A DNA stretch of 64,000 bases from NCBI RefSeq assembly GCF_964204645.1, contig NC_134030.1, positions 11,778,278-11,842,277 on the forward strand, in the 5' to 3' direction. Origin of the DNA: Tubulanus polymorphus (taxonomy: Eukaryota; Nemertea; Palaeonemertea; Tubulaniformes; Tubulanidae). The notes under the pieces were generated by a model. It was not told the DNA's origin. It ran no database searches and worked only from the letters and a program-made list of their open reading frames with translations. A program made the position numbers and the translations under genes. Shown here piece after piece: positions 44,659 through 55,803 of this stretch; positions within the stretch are counted from its first letter, which is position 1, and each line of letters opens with the position of its first letter.

Positions 44659-47600
44659 TCAAAGCACATGACGTGTTCCATGGGCAAGGGATTTAGGTGT
44701 GGGTTGTTCACTCAAACTTTCTCGACTGGGTGGCCCTGGGGTCGGCACGGGTAAATCGAGTGGAGGCAGTGATGGCTTTGCACGTTTAGTTTCATGAACG
44801 CGAATCTTCGCGAAGTATCCGGCTGGCGGTTTCTCCAATCCCAACTTATCAAGAACGCATTTGTCGTATAGTGACTGCGACTTTCTACAACTGAAACATA
44901 AATGAGAAATAGATCATGATTGAATAAAGAGCTATATTCAAAGCTATATTGTGCAAAGCAGCGATGAAGGAGTTGGCACGGCAAGCACAGCAGTGTAGAT
45001 GAATAGCTATGAATTGTAAAAAATTTGGTTGTTTCATTTGTGATCTAATCACATTATATACTACCCGATCCTTACAATCTAAAATTCGATTTTACTAAAT
45101 TCTGTCTCATTTAACACTCAATTTTATGATCACCTTTGCCTCAGCAGCTCCAATTTTATGGAATGTTTTACCTTTTATGCAGGCGTCAATGAATGACCTG
45201 AACCCCCTGGTTGAGGCAATTGACAGGCATACGATCAATACGATGTCCATACGATGCTATTTGCCTGCCGTACATGAATCAATTCATTATTGTTTTTTAA
45301 TAGACTGCCTAACGAAACGGATTTTTGAACTTCCGTATCAATGTTGTATCCTGTACTGACGGAATATTAATGAAATTGAATAAATGTCGGACTGTAGGTG
45401 ATATAAATAACCTGTGGCACACCTGGTTCACATTATAGGTCAGCCGTCAATTACCCGCAGTTCTTGGCGCTGCATTATAAGAGCTGCATTATAATAATCT
45501 GTAATCTAGAATGCTTATATGAATTGCCGCTTTTTGATGCACCGGACCCATTGACACTCGTTGTCGGTTGTTAACACATAATTAGTGAGACCGGTCGATG
45601 TCGATTCCTCTGTAAGAAATGACTGTAAGAACATTGAATGCCTTATATCTCTGTTGGCAGTTGACGTATAGATGTTCAATGCCTCGGAGCACAAAAACCG
45701 ACCAAAGTCTTATTGTGATAGTATGCTCGTCTGACCAGTAAGCCATGTCTGTGAATCCTTGTCGTATGCCTGACATATTGAAAATAGAAATAATCGAATG
45801 CCTCAACCGGGGGTTCAGGTCATTCATTGACACCTGCATTAGACTTAAATTCCATTTTTTGCAATGGATAGGTAAAGATATGTTTTTGCCTGCAAAAGTA
45901 TTTGCGTTGACAAAGCAGTTCCACAATAGTCAGAAGTCAGAGGATGCGATCAATGTTAGTTAGTGTTATGAGTTACAGAGATTTAACAGGGTCCAGTTTC
46001 GCAGAGTTAATTAATTTAACTCCATTAACCCTTTAACTGGCAATCGGTCGCTAGCGACCGATTTGAATAGACCAGCTATAGTGAATAGAATAGTCAAGTA
46101 TTGATTTCAGTGAAGCATTCTAACTCATTTTCCTATCAGCAGATGGCGACACCAGACGGCCTACAATGTCTAAAAAGGTTGGAAAGTGATATATCATACA
46201 TTTGGCATGTAGAAGGGGGTATGGAAACCACATGTCACGTGGGTCAGATTTCCAAAATTGAGAATATCGTTAGTAGTAATGGCCAATGCACTAAAGACGT
46301 TCTCTAGTGAGTTTGGCTGATATTTTGGACATAGTAATGAAAGATTCTGATGATAATTCATATTGGGATGAATCTCATGACAGTTTTTTATTATGGCTGG
46401 CCCAAAAATCTGGATGACCTTGGGATGTGTGACCTTGGGATCAGACCCTGAAGGTAACTCCCAAAGTTCGCAAACATGGTATCATTTGAAAGCATGTGAA
46501 AAGAGCTTTCATAAAAAACATACAGTATTGGGTTATCCCTCACATCTACTGAGTTATTAAGTTTTTCCCTTGCAAGGTCCAAAATCTCTCATAGGCCGAA
46601 AAATACTTGCCGGTTAAAGGGTTAAATGATATGAAACTAAAAGTTAAACAGAATAAAACAAGCAAGTTTTAAAACTCAACTCTATTTTCCTATTTCTAAC
46701 GGACTGCTGAAGGAAAAACCTGTGCCAAAAGTCTAACAGTCAAGCCTGGACAAGTTGAATCTGAGGGAAACGACTACTTCTGTACCCTGACTAGCATATG
46801 CTGAATTGTTGATATCTATTATCACTGGGTTTTTGTTATTAAAACTTATGTTTGAGACTCCGTTTGAGTTTGAAAATCGAGAAAATTGTTCATTTGCTGA
46901 CATAAGAATAGTTCTAGAGTCCAACCAAACCAACAGACTTAAAATTATCAGACATGACTCTTCAAATTCATTGACACCTAGATGATGATCTCTATGATTT
47001 GATTGCCCTAATATTTCATGTAACACGTAAATGCTTACAAAATTTCCAAAGAAAACTTCAAAATCAGTTACTTATCTGAACTTACTATTTGGGATGGAGA
47101 TCTTTACTTTTCACATCTAAACATGTCATGTATGAGGTGAACTCTTCCATGCAATTGTTTCTGAGTTTATGGAAGAATTCAATACCACAGCGTGTAACTT
47201 CTTTTCCTTCTTTGATACATTTTCTCGGGTCATTTTCCTCGGAGACACACAACATAAACTCCTAAATATAACATTTGTAACCATTTTCATTTACCAATTA
47301 AGATTAAACTTAACTAGGTGTTCAAGAACACCATGTCCACTACAATCTAATGATTTCAATATCCAATCCTCCTGGTGAACATATACTGAAACCTTGTAAC
47401 TCGCCACAATCATAAAAAATGTCATGGGCTACATTTTTCTAATGGTGTACCGGCACACCCCAGATGATGCAACAATGCACTCGGGTATAGATAGAGAAAA
47501 TTAGTTCATTTTCAATGTACTTTGAACTGGATTTTTTGGCTCCGAAATGGAAATTTTATCAAACAAGTCATCAAATATATTGGCATCCCCAATGAGTGCA

Positions 47601-50600
47601 TGGTATAGTTTTACTGAAAAATGATTTGCCAATGAAACTAGGGGTCCAGAGACACCATGCCCATTTGGAAAGTAGGTTTCAAATGCTCAACAATCTAATC
47701 TTCAATATTCAATGCCATGTGGTGACCATATACAATGAATTGCCCATGGGCAAAGTATGGTTTACCTTGAAAGCTAGAGTTTGTTTGGAACAAGGGCGTT
47801 GTTTATGAAAAATCTTTTTAATTCGTGACTTCAAAGTTCCGTAAGTTTATATTGTACTAGCAAAATACGGATTTAGCAGGGTTCCCGCGGGTTGGCCAAT
47901 ATCATTTTCCATACCTTTTCCATACCCAAATTATAAATTTTTCATACCACTAAGTTATATATCGCCAACCTAGGGGATTTTTACTGGGGGATATTTACCA
48001 GGGGGATTTTGACCTGTTACCCCTAGAGGCAAAAAATTGTTGTTAATTTCTGAATGCAAATTCCTTACTGAATAAATCGGTGCATAATAAAGGTAGATCA
48101 ATAGATTATTAATGAAATTACCAATCAAAACGTCGCACGGGCGCAGATGTGTCTTTTTGGTAGGGTAGATCAAGGTCGTTTGACAGCTTACTTTAGCTAG
48201 ATTTAGAACTGATTAAATAACGAAGTTGTTACCCGTTGCTGATCTCAGCAGGTTAACCGTACACGAGTTTCCTCTGCACATGCGTCAATAATCTACTTAC
48301 GCGCATGCGTAAAAGAATAGGGTTAGGTGAGGTAGTGGCGTTGGAAGTGCAGCGGGGAAAGCTGTGGCAATAATTTACTGAATGACATTTTTTTTTCTTT
48401 GAATACCACATTTTTGAAGAAATTAAGTAAATTTGCTGCGGCAATATTTCGAAACTGTCCAAAATTGGTAGGCCTATTTGGCCGCAGCCATCAAAAATTG
48501 CTTCAAACACACCTGTGAGGCTATATGTAAATTAACTTTCATCAACCCTGCAGTTGTTTTCTGTGGCTCTGTGGGTAAATCACTGGATTATACCACCTGA
48601 TTTTTTTTCGTTTGGTTTTGAATCCCAATATTGCAAGTCAGAATTTTATTGTATTACGCATGCGCCAACATACTCCTAACCTGTGGAAATCACCGTACAG
48701 CCAAGTACGCAATTTCAACTTTCCACGGACAGAGGTGTCTCTGACACTGACTGACATAGTTGACGGACAGCAGTAGCCCACAGGGGTTTGGCGATGGGCT
48801 TGGATTTTATTTCCGGGTTGTTGATAATCTCGCGAGAATGGCGCTAAATATGAACTGCGAATAAATTCAAAATATCATGGAAATACCTTGTGTTTATATT
48901 GTTTATTTATCCGCTATAAGGTTCCGATAAACAATTGGTCGTTAAGGATCATCATCAGACGGTCGTGACGCTCTATATAAAATCACAAGGGATGAAACGC
49001 CTTCAGAGTTGTGCCAGCCAGAAAGTTGGGACAGTCACGTGACATTGTGATGATGTCATCACATTTAAAACTTTAACATGAAAAGTTAACATATTCACAG
49101 ACCAATATCAATTGTCAGATTATGATTCAATGGAATTAAAACCTTATAACGAATAAATTATGATCAAATATATAATTCATAGACAAACTAGGGGTCCAGG
49201 GACACCATGCCCACTTGGGAAGTGGTTTCAAATGCTCAACAATCTAACAATTTCAACATTCAACGCCCTCTGGTGACCATTTACAAAAACCAATGACCTT
49301 GAAACTCACCACAATCATAGAACATGTCAGCAGCTACGATTTTGTAATTGATTGTGATAACAAAATATGCCTCGTTACCAATTTAATATGGAAATGCTAA
49401 GTCATTCTACTATTCAACGCCCCCTGGTGACCATATTCAAAACCCAATGATATCGAAACTCAACACAATCATAGAACATGTCATGAACTACAACTTTGCA
49501 ATTGATCATGGTAACAAAATATGCCTAGGTACCAATAGGCCCTATAATAAGGAAATACTAAGTAATTCTACTATTCAACGCCCCCTGGTTGACCATATAG
49601 AAAAACTTATGTCCTTAAAACTCGCAACAATCATAGTTGATGTCATGAGCTACAACTTTCCAATTGATTGTGGTTACAAAATATGCATAGGTACGAATAT
49701 AATAAAGAAATGCTAAGATATTGTATTATTCAACGCCCCCTGGTGGCCATATACGAAATCCAATTACCTTGAAACTCACCACAATCATAGAACACGTTAT
49801 GAGCTACAACTTTCTAATTGATTGTGGTAGCAAAATACGCTTAGGTATCAATATAATGTGGTAAAAATTTTTCCCACTTACGAATGAGTACTGGTGACAC
49901 CAAGATGGCTGCCAATTGCGTCATAATTGGCTGATGAAGAATACCTGTCTCAGGTATAAAACATCCCTTTCCAAAGAATACCCATCACAAATTGTAATGA
50001 GAAATGGCAAACCAGTAGGAAGCTACAGGACTCAGAATTCGGGCCAAAATTAACATTTTTGGGCACTAAAAAGGTCATAGGACGGCCATCTTGAGTCCGA
50101 CCGACCCAATTTTTGTTATGTTGATGGGCCCTGGGGGGATTCACATATATCCGAAAGATCAAAGCGTCTTCAAAATTTCCCACAAAAAGTTCAAAAATGT
50201 GTAAAAAGTGCTGATTTTGGCGAAAAACAATGGCTGCCAGTCGGCCATCTTGATTCTGACAGGGCCAGTTTTAGGGCTGAAGATGTGTCTAGGGTAGATA
50301 CATGTGTAACCCAAATATCAAGACATTACCTTGAAGCGTCTTCAAAACTTCCCAAAATAACTGGATTCCGTCTAAGGACGGACAAACGGACGGACGTACG
50401 AAAAGTGAACGCAATAGCCCGCTGGGACTTAAGTCCCAAGTGGGCTAAAAATGCATTCGAATGTAAATTATCCTCAAATATTTTTCGTATCATAGTTTCC
50501 ATCTTAGAAGCTTCAGGTTTGCATTCAGTCAATTAAGAAGCGTGAAGTCACGTGACTGTCCCAACTTTCTGGCTGGCACGACTTGAACTGCGTTTCATCC

Positions 50601-51740
50601 CTTGTTATTTTATATATATATATAGTAAAGCGTGACAACCGTCTGATAATGATTCTTAACGACCAATTGTTTATCAGAACTTTATAGCGGAAAAATAAAC
50701 AATATAAACACAAGGTATTTCCGTGATATTTTGAATTTATTCGCAGTTCATATTTAGCGCCATTCTCGCGAGATTATCAACAACCCGGAAATAAAATCCA
50801 AGCCCATCGCCAAACCCCTGTGTGCGTAGCCTACTAATGTCTATTTATTAATGGATGAGACCTGTTTTTCTGGGATATTTTGCTTACTTTTTAGGATACA
50901 TACCTCATTTATGTCTTAACAGAATGCCCAAAATCGCGGACAACAACTGAATATCCGATATTATTCCAGTTCTGTACCAATTAGATGGATTGGCAAAAAG
51001 ATTCCTTAAGTCCAGTTGAATGAGAGAGAAAATCCTCCATTTTGTGAAATTTCTTGAATTTTTACATTGTCACCATGCCTACAAAATGAAGTTATTTTTC
51101 TTGTGGGGTCTCAACAACTAAATCAGGGTGGCGTAGGCATGGTAACAATGTTCAAATCCAAGAAATTTCACAAAATGGAGGATTTTCTCTCTCATTCAAC
51201 TGGACTTAAGGAGTCTTTTTGCCAATCCATCTAATCGGTACAGAACTGGAATAATATCGGATATTCAGTTGTTGTCCGCGATTTTTGGCATTCTGTTAAG
51301 ACATAAATGAGGTATGTGCCCCAAAAAGTAAGCAAAATATCCCAGAAAAACAGGTCTCATCAATTAATAAATAGACATTAGTAACTGACTTGGACACTGA
51401 TATCAACGAACATCAGATCAAAACATTGCATGAGGTTTTCACAGACAGTATGGTGGATGTCCAGCTGCAGACAGACCATTCTTTTTTGCATGGAGATCAA
51501 GACCGTTTGGCAGCTTACTTTTGCTAGATTTAAACAACGTAGGCTAAATAAATTTGATTGATTGAATTTGATTGGGATTCTTCCAGCTCACTGTCACTGC
51601 TATATTTTTACCTTGCTTTGGCCGTCACAATATTTCCCGAAATGATATGAAGCAGCCCTTAATCCAGGTGTAGAAACATTTATTTCAGGGAATTCTAATT
51701 CCTCATAAGTAGGAAGCCAGGTCTCCTTCTGAATCGGCAT
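44659..51740 (-). CDS. Complex I subunit NDUFA8, complete, 3 exons
   Basis: Accessory, intermembrane-space subunit of mitochondrial NADH:ubiquinone oxidoreductase, imported and oxidised by the Mia40 pathway. Exons on the minus strand: 51612-51740, 47086-47261 and 44659-44890; phases agree and give 178 codons (human about 172). All four CX9C motifs are exact: Cys 38/48, 58/68, 80/90 and 103/113. Recognisable stretches are LPTYEELEFPEINVST, DPRKCIKEGKEV, FTSYMTCLD and YDKCVLDKLG, in the family's order. The C-terminal tail is proline-rich (PPLDLPVPTPGPP), as in the family. The first intron (4.35 kb) contains a fold-back hAT element, itself split by a CR-1 repeat, and a 550-bp fold-back element. 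Confidence 0.95.
45130..45880. mobile_element. Fold-back element in NDUFA8 intron 2
   Basis: About 40 bp at 45179-45218 (GTCAATGAATGACCTGAACC) are mirrored at 45799-45838 (TTCAGGTCATTCATTGACAC), and weaker complementarity extends to both sides (for example GACAGGCATACGATCAA against GTCAGGCATACGACAA). It is probably a decayed TIR element. Target duplications were not identified. Confidence 0.55.
46029..46621. mobile_element. piggyBac-type miniature element, 593 bp
   Basis: CCCTTTAACTGGCAA at the left is mirrored by TTGCCGGTTAAAGGG at the right, and TTAA lies at both sides (46025-46028, 46622-46625). These are the ends and target of piggyBac relatives. A perfect 22-bp palindrome (46042-46063, core GTCGCTAGCGAC) follows the left end. 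It sits in NDUFA8 intron 2. No transposase is present. Confidence 0.8.
47312..47736 (+). repeat. Two partial copies of composite repeat CR-1
   Basis: Starts at 47312 (ACTAGGTGTTCAAGAACACC) and 47634 (ACTAGGGGTCCAGAGACACC) each cover only the first one or two units and then fade into unrelated sequence. They lie upstream of the NDUFA8 exon at 47086-47261. Confidence 0.6.
47737..48778. other. NDUFA8 intron 1, unannotated part
   Basis: No element boundary is clear. A degenerate tRNA-like segment (TGGCTCTGTGGGTAAATC ... GGTTTTGAATCCC) occurs at about 48560-48630; it is too decayed to call a gene. Confidence 0.4.
48779..50822. mobile_element. Fold-back hAT-type element, copy 2 (interrupted)
   Basis: Same ends (CACAGGGGTTTGGCGATGGG and mirror) and arms as 26492-27284, split by the CR-1 copy at 49188-50449. 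Flanks GCAGTAGCC and GCGTAGCC are nearly the same, consistent with an old 8-bp duplication. Confidence 0.8.
49188..50449 (+). repeat. Composite repeat CR-1, copy VI
   Basis: Near full-length copy, same orientation as copy I, with CAACGCC unit markers and the closing hairpin GCTGGGACTTAAGTCCCAAG. It is inserted inside the fold-back hAT element, so it is younger than that insertion. Its antisense frame 49950-50183 stays open and matches the frames in copies I and III. Confidence 0.85.
50833..51382. mobile_element. 550-bp fold-back element with about 245-bp arms
   Basis: The left arm starts ACTAATGTCTATTTATTAAT and the right arm ends with its complement. The arms are near-identical over about 245 bp and enclose a loop of roughly 55 bp that itself contains related CACCATGCC / GGCATGG motifs. 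It follows the hAT element end after only 10 bp. No frame is present. Confidence 0.8.
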
Positions 51741-52330
51741 CTTGTTTTTGATGGATACCTGGTAGTTAATTCGTATCGGGTTGAGCAGATTTTATGTTCG
51801 AGGTCCTACTTACGACTAGACTGGTTACCGGTACATTTTCGATGTCAAATAACATCCTCGCTTGCCAGGGGTCAGCCTGGGCAGACCCTCATCATCATCA
51901 TCATCATCATCATCAATATCACGGACTTATGGAGGCCTGTTGAGGCCTATTGGTGTCCGGCTCGTTTGGTAATTTACATAAATTTAAGTGATATTTAAAA
52001 TATTTCTCAATGCTCATAGTTTGATCTGCACCTAGCACATCTTAAAGATGGGTGTTAAATGTTCTTTAGATCAGTTAGAATGGTTGCCAAGTATTGTAAC
52101 ATTACACGACTAGTTAGAAATATTGATATCAATAATCTATCAGTATCATTTCGAGTTTAGATTTTAAAGAATAGTAAAGTTATCTATTTATAGTTAATAA
52201 GTTCTAATAGTTTTTTAGAGAAAGACTTTTGAGATTAGTTATCAATACTCAAGTTATCTAAATAAGTTTTTCTCAGTTATTTCCACATTGATAAAAAATG
52301 TGATATCAATATTTAGATATAGCATGAATA
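51741..52330. other. NDUFA8 5' flank
   Basis: Region upstream of the NDUFA8 start codon, expected to contain its promoter. A fragment of the AGACTGGTTACCGGT repeat (51817-51832) and a (CAT)n microsatellite (about 51889-51913) are seen. No core promoter motif is evident. Confidence 0.45.
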
Positions 52331-53445
52331 TTATAAATTAAGTGTCGTTTTTGATAAATTGTTCTGTTCTGGTACACATCCATGCTGTAGTTGGGTTCCA
52401 CTCTTCTTCTTGACATGCTGTTGTTGCTCCTGTTTTGTTCTGTTCTTAGCTAACTGGATCCCATTGAGTGTTGCAGGTTCGGTCCTTTTTAATTTTATGT
52501 AATTCTCTACGCATTGAACCCGATCATTTACATTGGTAAATATCACTCTTATGGGACGTGGTCTCGTTTGATTTTTATTGCCAATTCTTCTGATGTCTCT
52601 TAAGTTGGCTGCACCAATTTTAATGATACCATTCAGAAATCTTTCCACCCGAGAAGTGTCGTCACAAATAATCTTATTATCTGATTCAGGTATGTTATAT
52701 ATGATAATGTGTGACCGTCTGTCATCATTGGAAGAGCTATTTGAAACACTGATTTCCTCAGTCAATGTTTTTGTTGAAGTGTTAAATCCAGCTTCCATTT
52801 TATGGGTAGATTTCTTGAAGACCATATTTTCACTCTCAATCTGCTTAATTTGATTTGAAAGAATATCGAGATTTTTGAGTTCGTATCCAATAGCCTGCTA
52901 TGAGTCTCGATTTTTTCTCTGATGTCAGCTATGCATTTATTTGTTTTATAGCTTTCTTTTGCAGAAACTTCTTGATGTATTTTGGTAACCCGGGATTCTA
53001 AAATTTCTATAGCGTTAAAGAATATTTATCTCATGTTCTTTATCTCCAATTTAATGGTCTCCATCTCTTGAAATTTCTGCTCAGTTTGAAAATCAGTCAA
53101 ACATCGACTACACAGATATTTAACCGGCAGATTCTCAGCATTTTCAGCTGCATTGGAGCAGTTATTACAAATTGACTGACCGCACTTGGAACACTGGACG
53201 ATCTCGTTTTCAAAATTAAACAGACGGTTACATTCAGAGCACGGTACATAGTTTCCCCATTCATCATCTTCTTCTAGTGTTGAATCACAATCACTGTCCA
53301 GTTCTGCTAGACTCTCAGCAAACTTCAGAGCTTCTTCATGTATTTGCCCTTTTTCGTCACAGCCCTTAACCTTAGTTGCCGTGGTTTCCCTTGTCTGAAA
53401 TGGTTGCTGACTGGTGGTTGCTAAGTTGCTTGGTTGATTTCCCAC
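52331..53445 (-). pseudogene. LINE ORF1 protein with PHD finger, coiled coil and RRM-like part
   Basis: Frame 53026-53445 starts MGNQPSNLATTSQQPFQTRE and contains a PHD-type cysteine pattern (YVPCSECNRLF, QCSKCGQSICNNC, YLCSRCL). After a frame break (52826-53025, coiled-coil-like ESRVTKIHQEV) the frame 52331-52825 continues RRSHIIIYNIPESDN, RVERFLNGI and RPIRVIFTNVNDR, like the RRM-type domain of LINE ORF1 proteins, ending in a basic tail. PHD-containing ORF1 is known in CR1/L2-like LINEs. The frame break suggests a dead copy. It is oriented away from NDUFA8's neighbourhood but on the same strand. Confidence 0.75.
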
Positions 53446-53727
53446 AAATGAAAGATTTCACTTTTTAAACACTCACAGATTTTCTTAGGGAAGATCGTTG
53501 TTGTTGAAGCAATATTCAGAAGAATCCCTGTGTATTATTTAACATTGTCCTGCTAAGTTAGATGGCAGGAAGATGTTGTTTCTGTTAAATATGTAGAAGT
53601 TACATGAAGCTTAGATGTTCATTCTTCCTTCCATCCCCATGGTCACTAGGCAACCTCTACCGGGACCGCAGCATGCTCGCACAATGGAGCGACAACCTAC
53701 AATAAAGTTTTTTTTTTCTGACTCCCC

Positions 53728-53872
53728 TGGAGCCGGTTCCATAGTCGAGACTTAAGTCCAAAAGTGGTCTTAAATCTTAAGACTGGTCTTAAGCTGTTAG
53801 ATTAGCTATATAACTAAAATAGTCTTAGACTAGTCTTAAGTCTAAGCCATGACTATGGAACCGGCCCCTGGA
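53728..53872. mobile_element. Short palindromic TIR element
   Basis: GCCGGTTCCATAGTCGAGAC at the left is mirrored by ATGACTATGGAACCGGC at the right, with GACTTAAGTC-type motifs (CTTAAGACT) repeated in both arms. It is a miniature fold-back of about 145 bp. Confidence 0.75.
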
Positions 53873-53899
53873 CTAATAAACTCAACTCAACAGCACAGC

Positions 53900-55600
53900 T
53901 GGCCTAACCAACTCAACCAAAGCCAAACTGATTTCTTCCGTATGTCCGCAGCGCCACGTACTGAGAATAGTATAATATTCTCACTCCGTGTTGTGCGGGC
54001 ATACTACAGAAATATAGGCCTATAGATATGGGGAAAAACCGGTACTGCCCAAGCGACGCACCAAACACTCCGAATAGACAAGCCATAAAACCCCAAAACT
54101 AACATCCCAAAACCCAAACCCAAACCATAAAAGGGGAGTTAAACATTAGATCAAACGGCAATCGCACAGTCACAGAAGCAATATTGAGATCGTATGTAAA
54201 AGCCTTACGGGACTGAACCTCCCTAGACGCTCAAATGTACACGTACAATGGTTTGTAAGCATCATCAACCGCGGACACATGACCAGAGGGAAGGAAAAGC
54301 AACCCCTCAATAGTTACCCAACGGTAACCATAATCGTCGAGAATAGAATCCACACCTTCAAAACAGATCGTACCAATTCCCAAGGCAACTAAAAGGAGTA
54401 TACTCAACCAACCCCCCAGCCAACATGACCGAAGCCATGACAACTGACACTAAGAGGACCGCGGCTAGAGAATTGAAAACAGGACGCAATATAAACAACA
54501 CATTGAAACTGATCAACGACCTAACTTTATTACCAGCGTAAACAATCGACAGGTTTTAGACGCCAAAATCTTTTGCAATTTCATTTCCACCTCGGAAAAC
54601 GGTAAAAGACAAATTGACCAACAAAAAACCCCGTGGAATACAAGGGCAAACGCAACACGAAGCTGCGTAAACAAGAAATATGAAAATGCTAAGGTCTGAG
54701 TGCTCGCGTAAAACTGCAAAATGTAAGGTATTAGACACACGTCCCGCACGAACGGAGCAAACTAAATCAGGCGTTGAGCGCGACTTAACTCCCCACGGAA
54801 ACGAAAATGCGCTAAATAAAATCACCGGAACGGATCAGAAAACCGAAATAATAGGCGAACTCCCTGGCGGATAAATCTCACAATAGTGGGACGTACTATA
54901 CCGAAACACACATTAACTATGGAGAACCAACAACCCTGACCTCTCGAGTTATCTCTGCTCGAGTTTTCCCTGCCCTAAAATCCACTTATTCATTATCACT
55001 CTTTATTTGAACGTAACGATTCTTCCAATCTTTTCTCACACACAGCGGACTCCGGGGCACACAGACCCCCAGCCCGCACACAGTAGGCAACAGGACACAT
55101 AGTCCTGCAAGGCACACATCCTCTAGTCCACACAGAGTGAAGAGCCACACACAGTAGCCTCAAAATTTGTCCAAACACATTGGATCCGACCACCAAAGTG
55201 GGCAATCAAAATATACGTATCTATAGAATTTGTCCAAACACATTGGATCCGACCACCGAAGTGGGCAATCAAAAATTCTCAAAGTCCAAACACATTGGCC
55301 ATCCACACACAGTGGACTATCCCCTATTCCACACACAGTGGAATACCCCAGACGACAGGCTCCAAACTACAAAAAGGAAGCCACACAGTTCAACATAAGT
55401 ACACACGGTCGCAGAACAATGCCAAACTGTGAACCACCACAACAGTAAAAGCACTTCCGACAGCGAGGAAGACCAAAGCCAAACTGATTTCTTCCGTATG
55501 TCCGCAGCGCCACGTAGTGAGAATCGGGGAACCAATTTGAATATTATTAAGGACAAATGTGTTCTTCAGATTAACCCACCGAAACAGTTAATCGAGATTT
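53900..55600. other. Low-recognition region with direct repeats
   Basis: AAAGCCAAACTGATTTCTTC and the following 30 bp occur at 53922-53968 and again at 55476-55525, about 1.55 kb apart, like the ends of a lost element. Between them a unit around TTGTCCAAACACATTGGATC is repeated at 55168 and 55228, with ACACAGTGG blocks beyond. The minus frame 54231-54443 encodes a hydrophobic LLLVALGIGTI segment of unknown nature. Confidence 0.4.
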
Positions 55601-55790
55601 ATTCTTTTCAGTTCCCCACTAGAGCACGGGCAACGGGAAAGCAGGCTAACTCCCACCTGTCAGAAGGCATTAGAGTTAGGGGCATCGGGAAAAGCACAGT
55701 CCACCACCTAGACCGGGACTCGAACCACGGACCTTTCGTTTGCCGGACGACTGCTCTACCAGTTGAGCTACCTGGGCAGACCGACGACTG
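55600..55790 (-). repeat. tRNA-derived SINE
   Basis: On the minus strand GCCCAGGTAGCTCAACTGGT ... GGTTCGAGTCCC gives A- and B-box spacing of a tRNA, with a possible anticodon stem around GGC. The acceptor ends do not pair well, and the sequence runs on into a non-tRNA body (TGTGCTTTTCCCGATGCCCC). It interrupts the LINE RT frame that resumes at about 55803. Confidence 0.65.
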
Positions 55791-55803
55791 TGATTTCCTG
55801 TGA

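Noticed and set aside
48560-48630. tRNA gene
   Set aside because: Only weak A- and B-box resemblance with no foldable acceptor stem or plausible anticodon arm.
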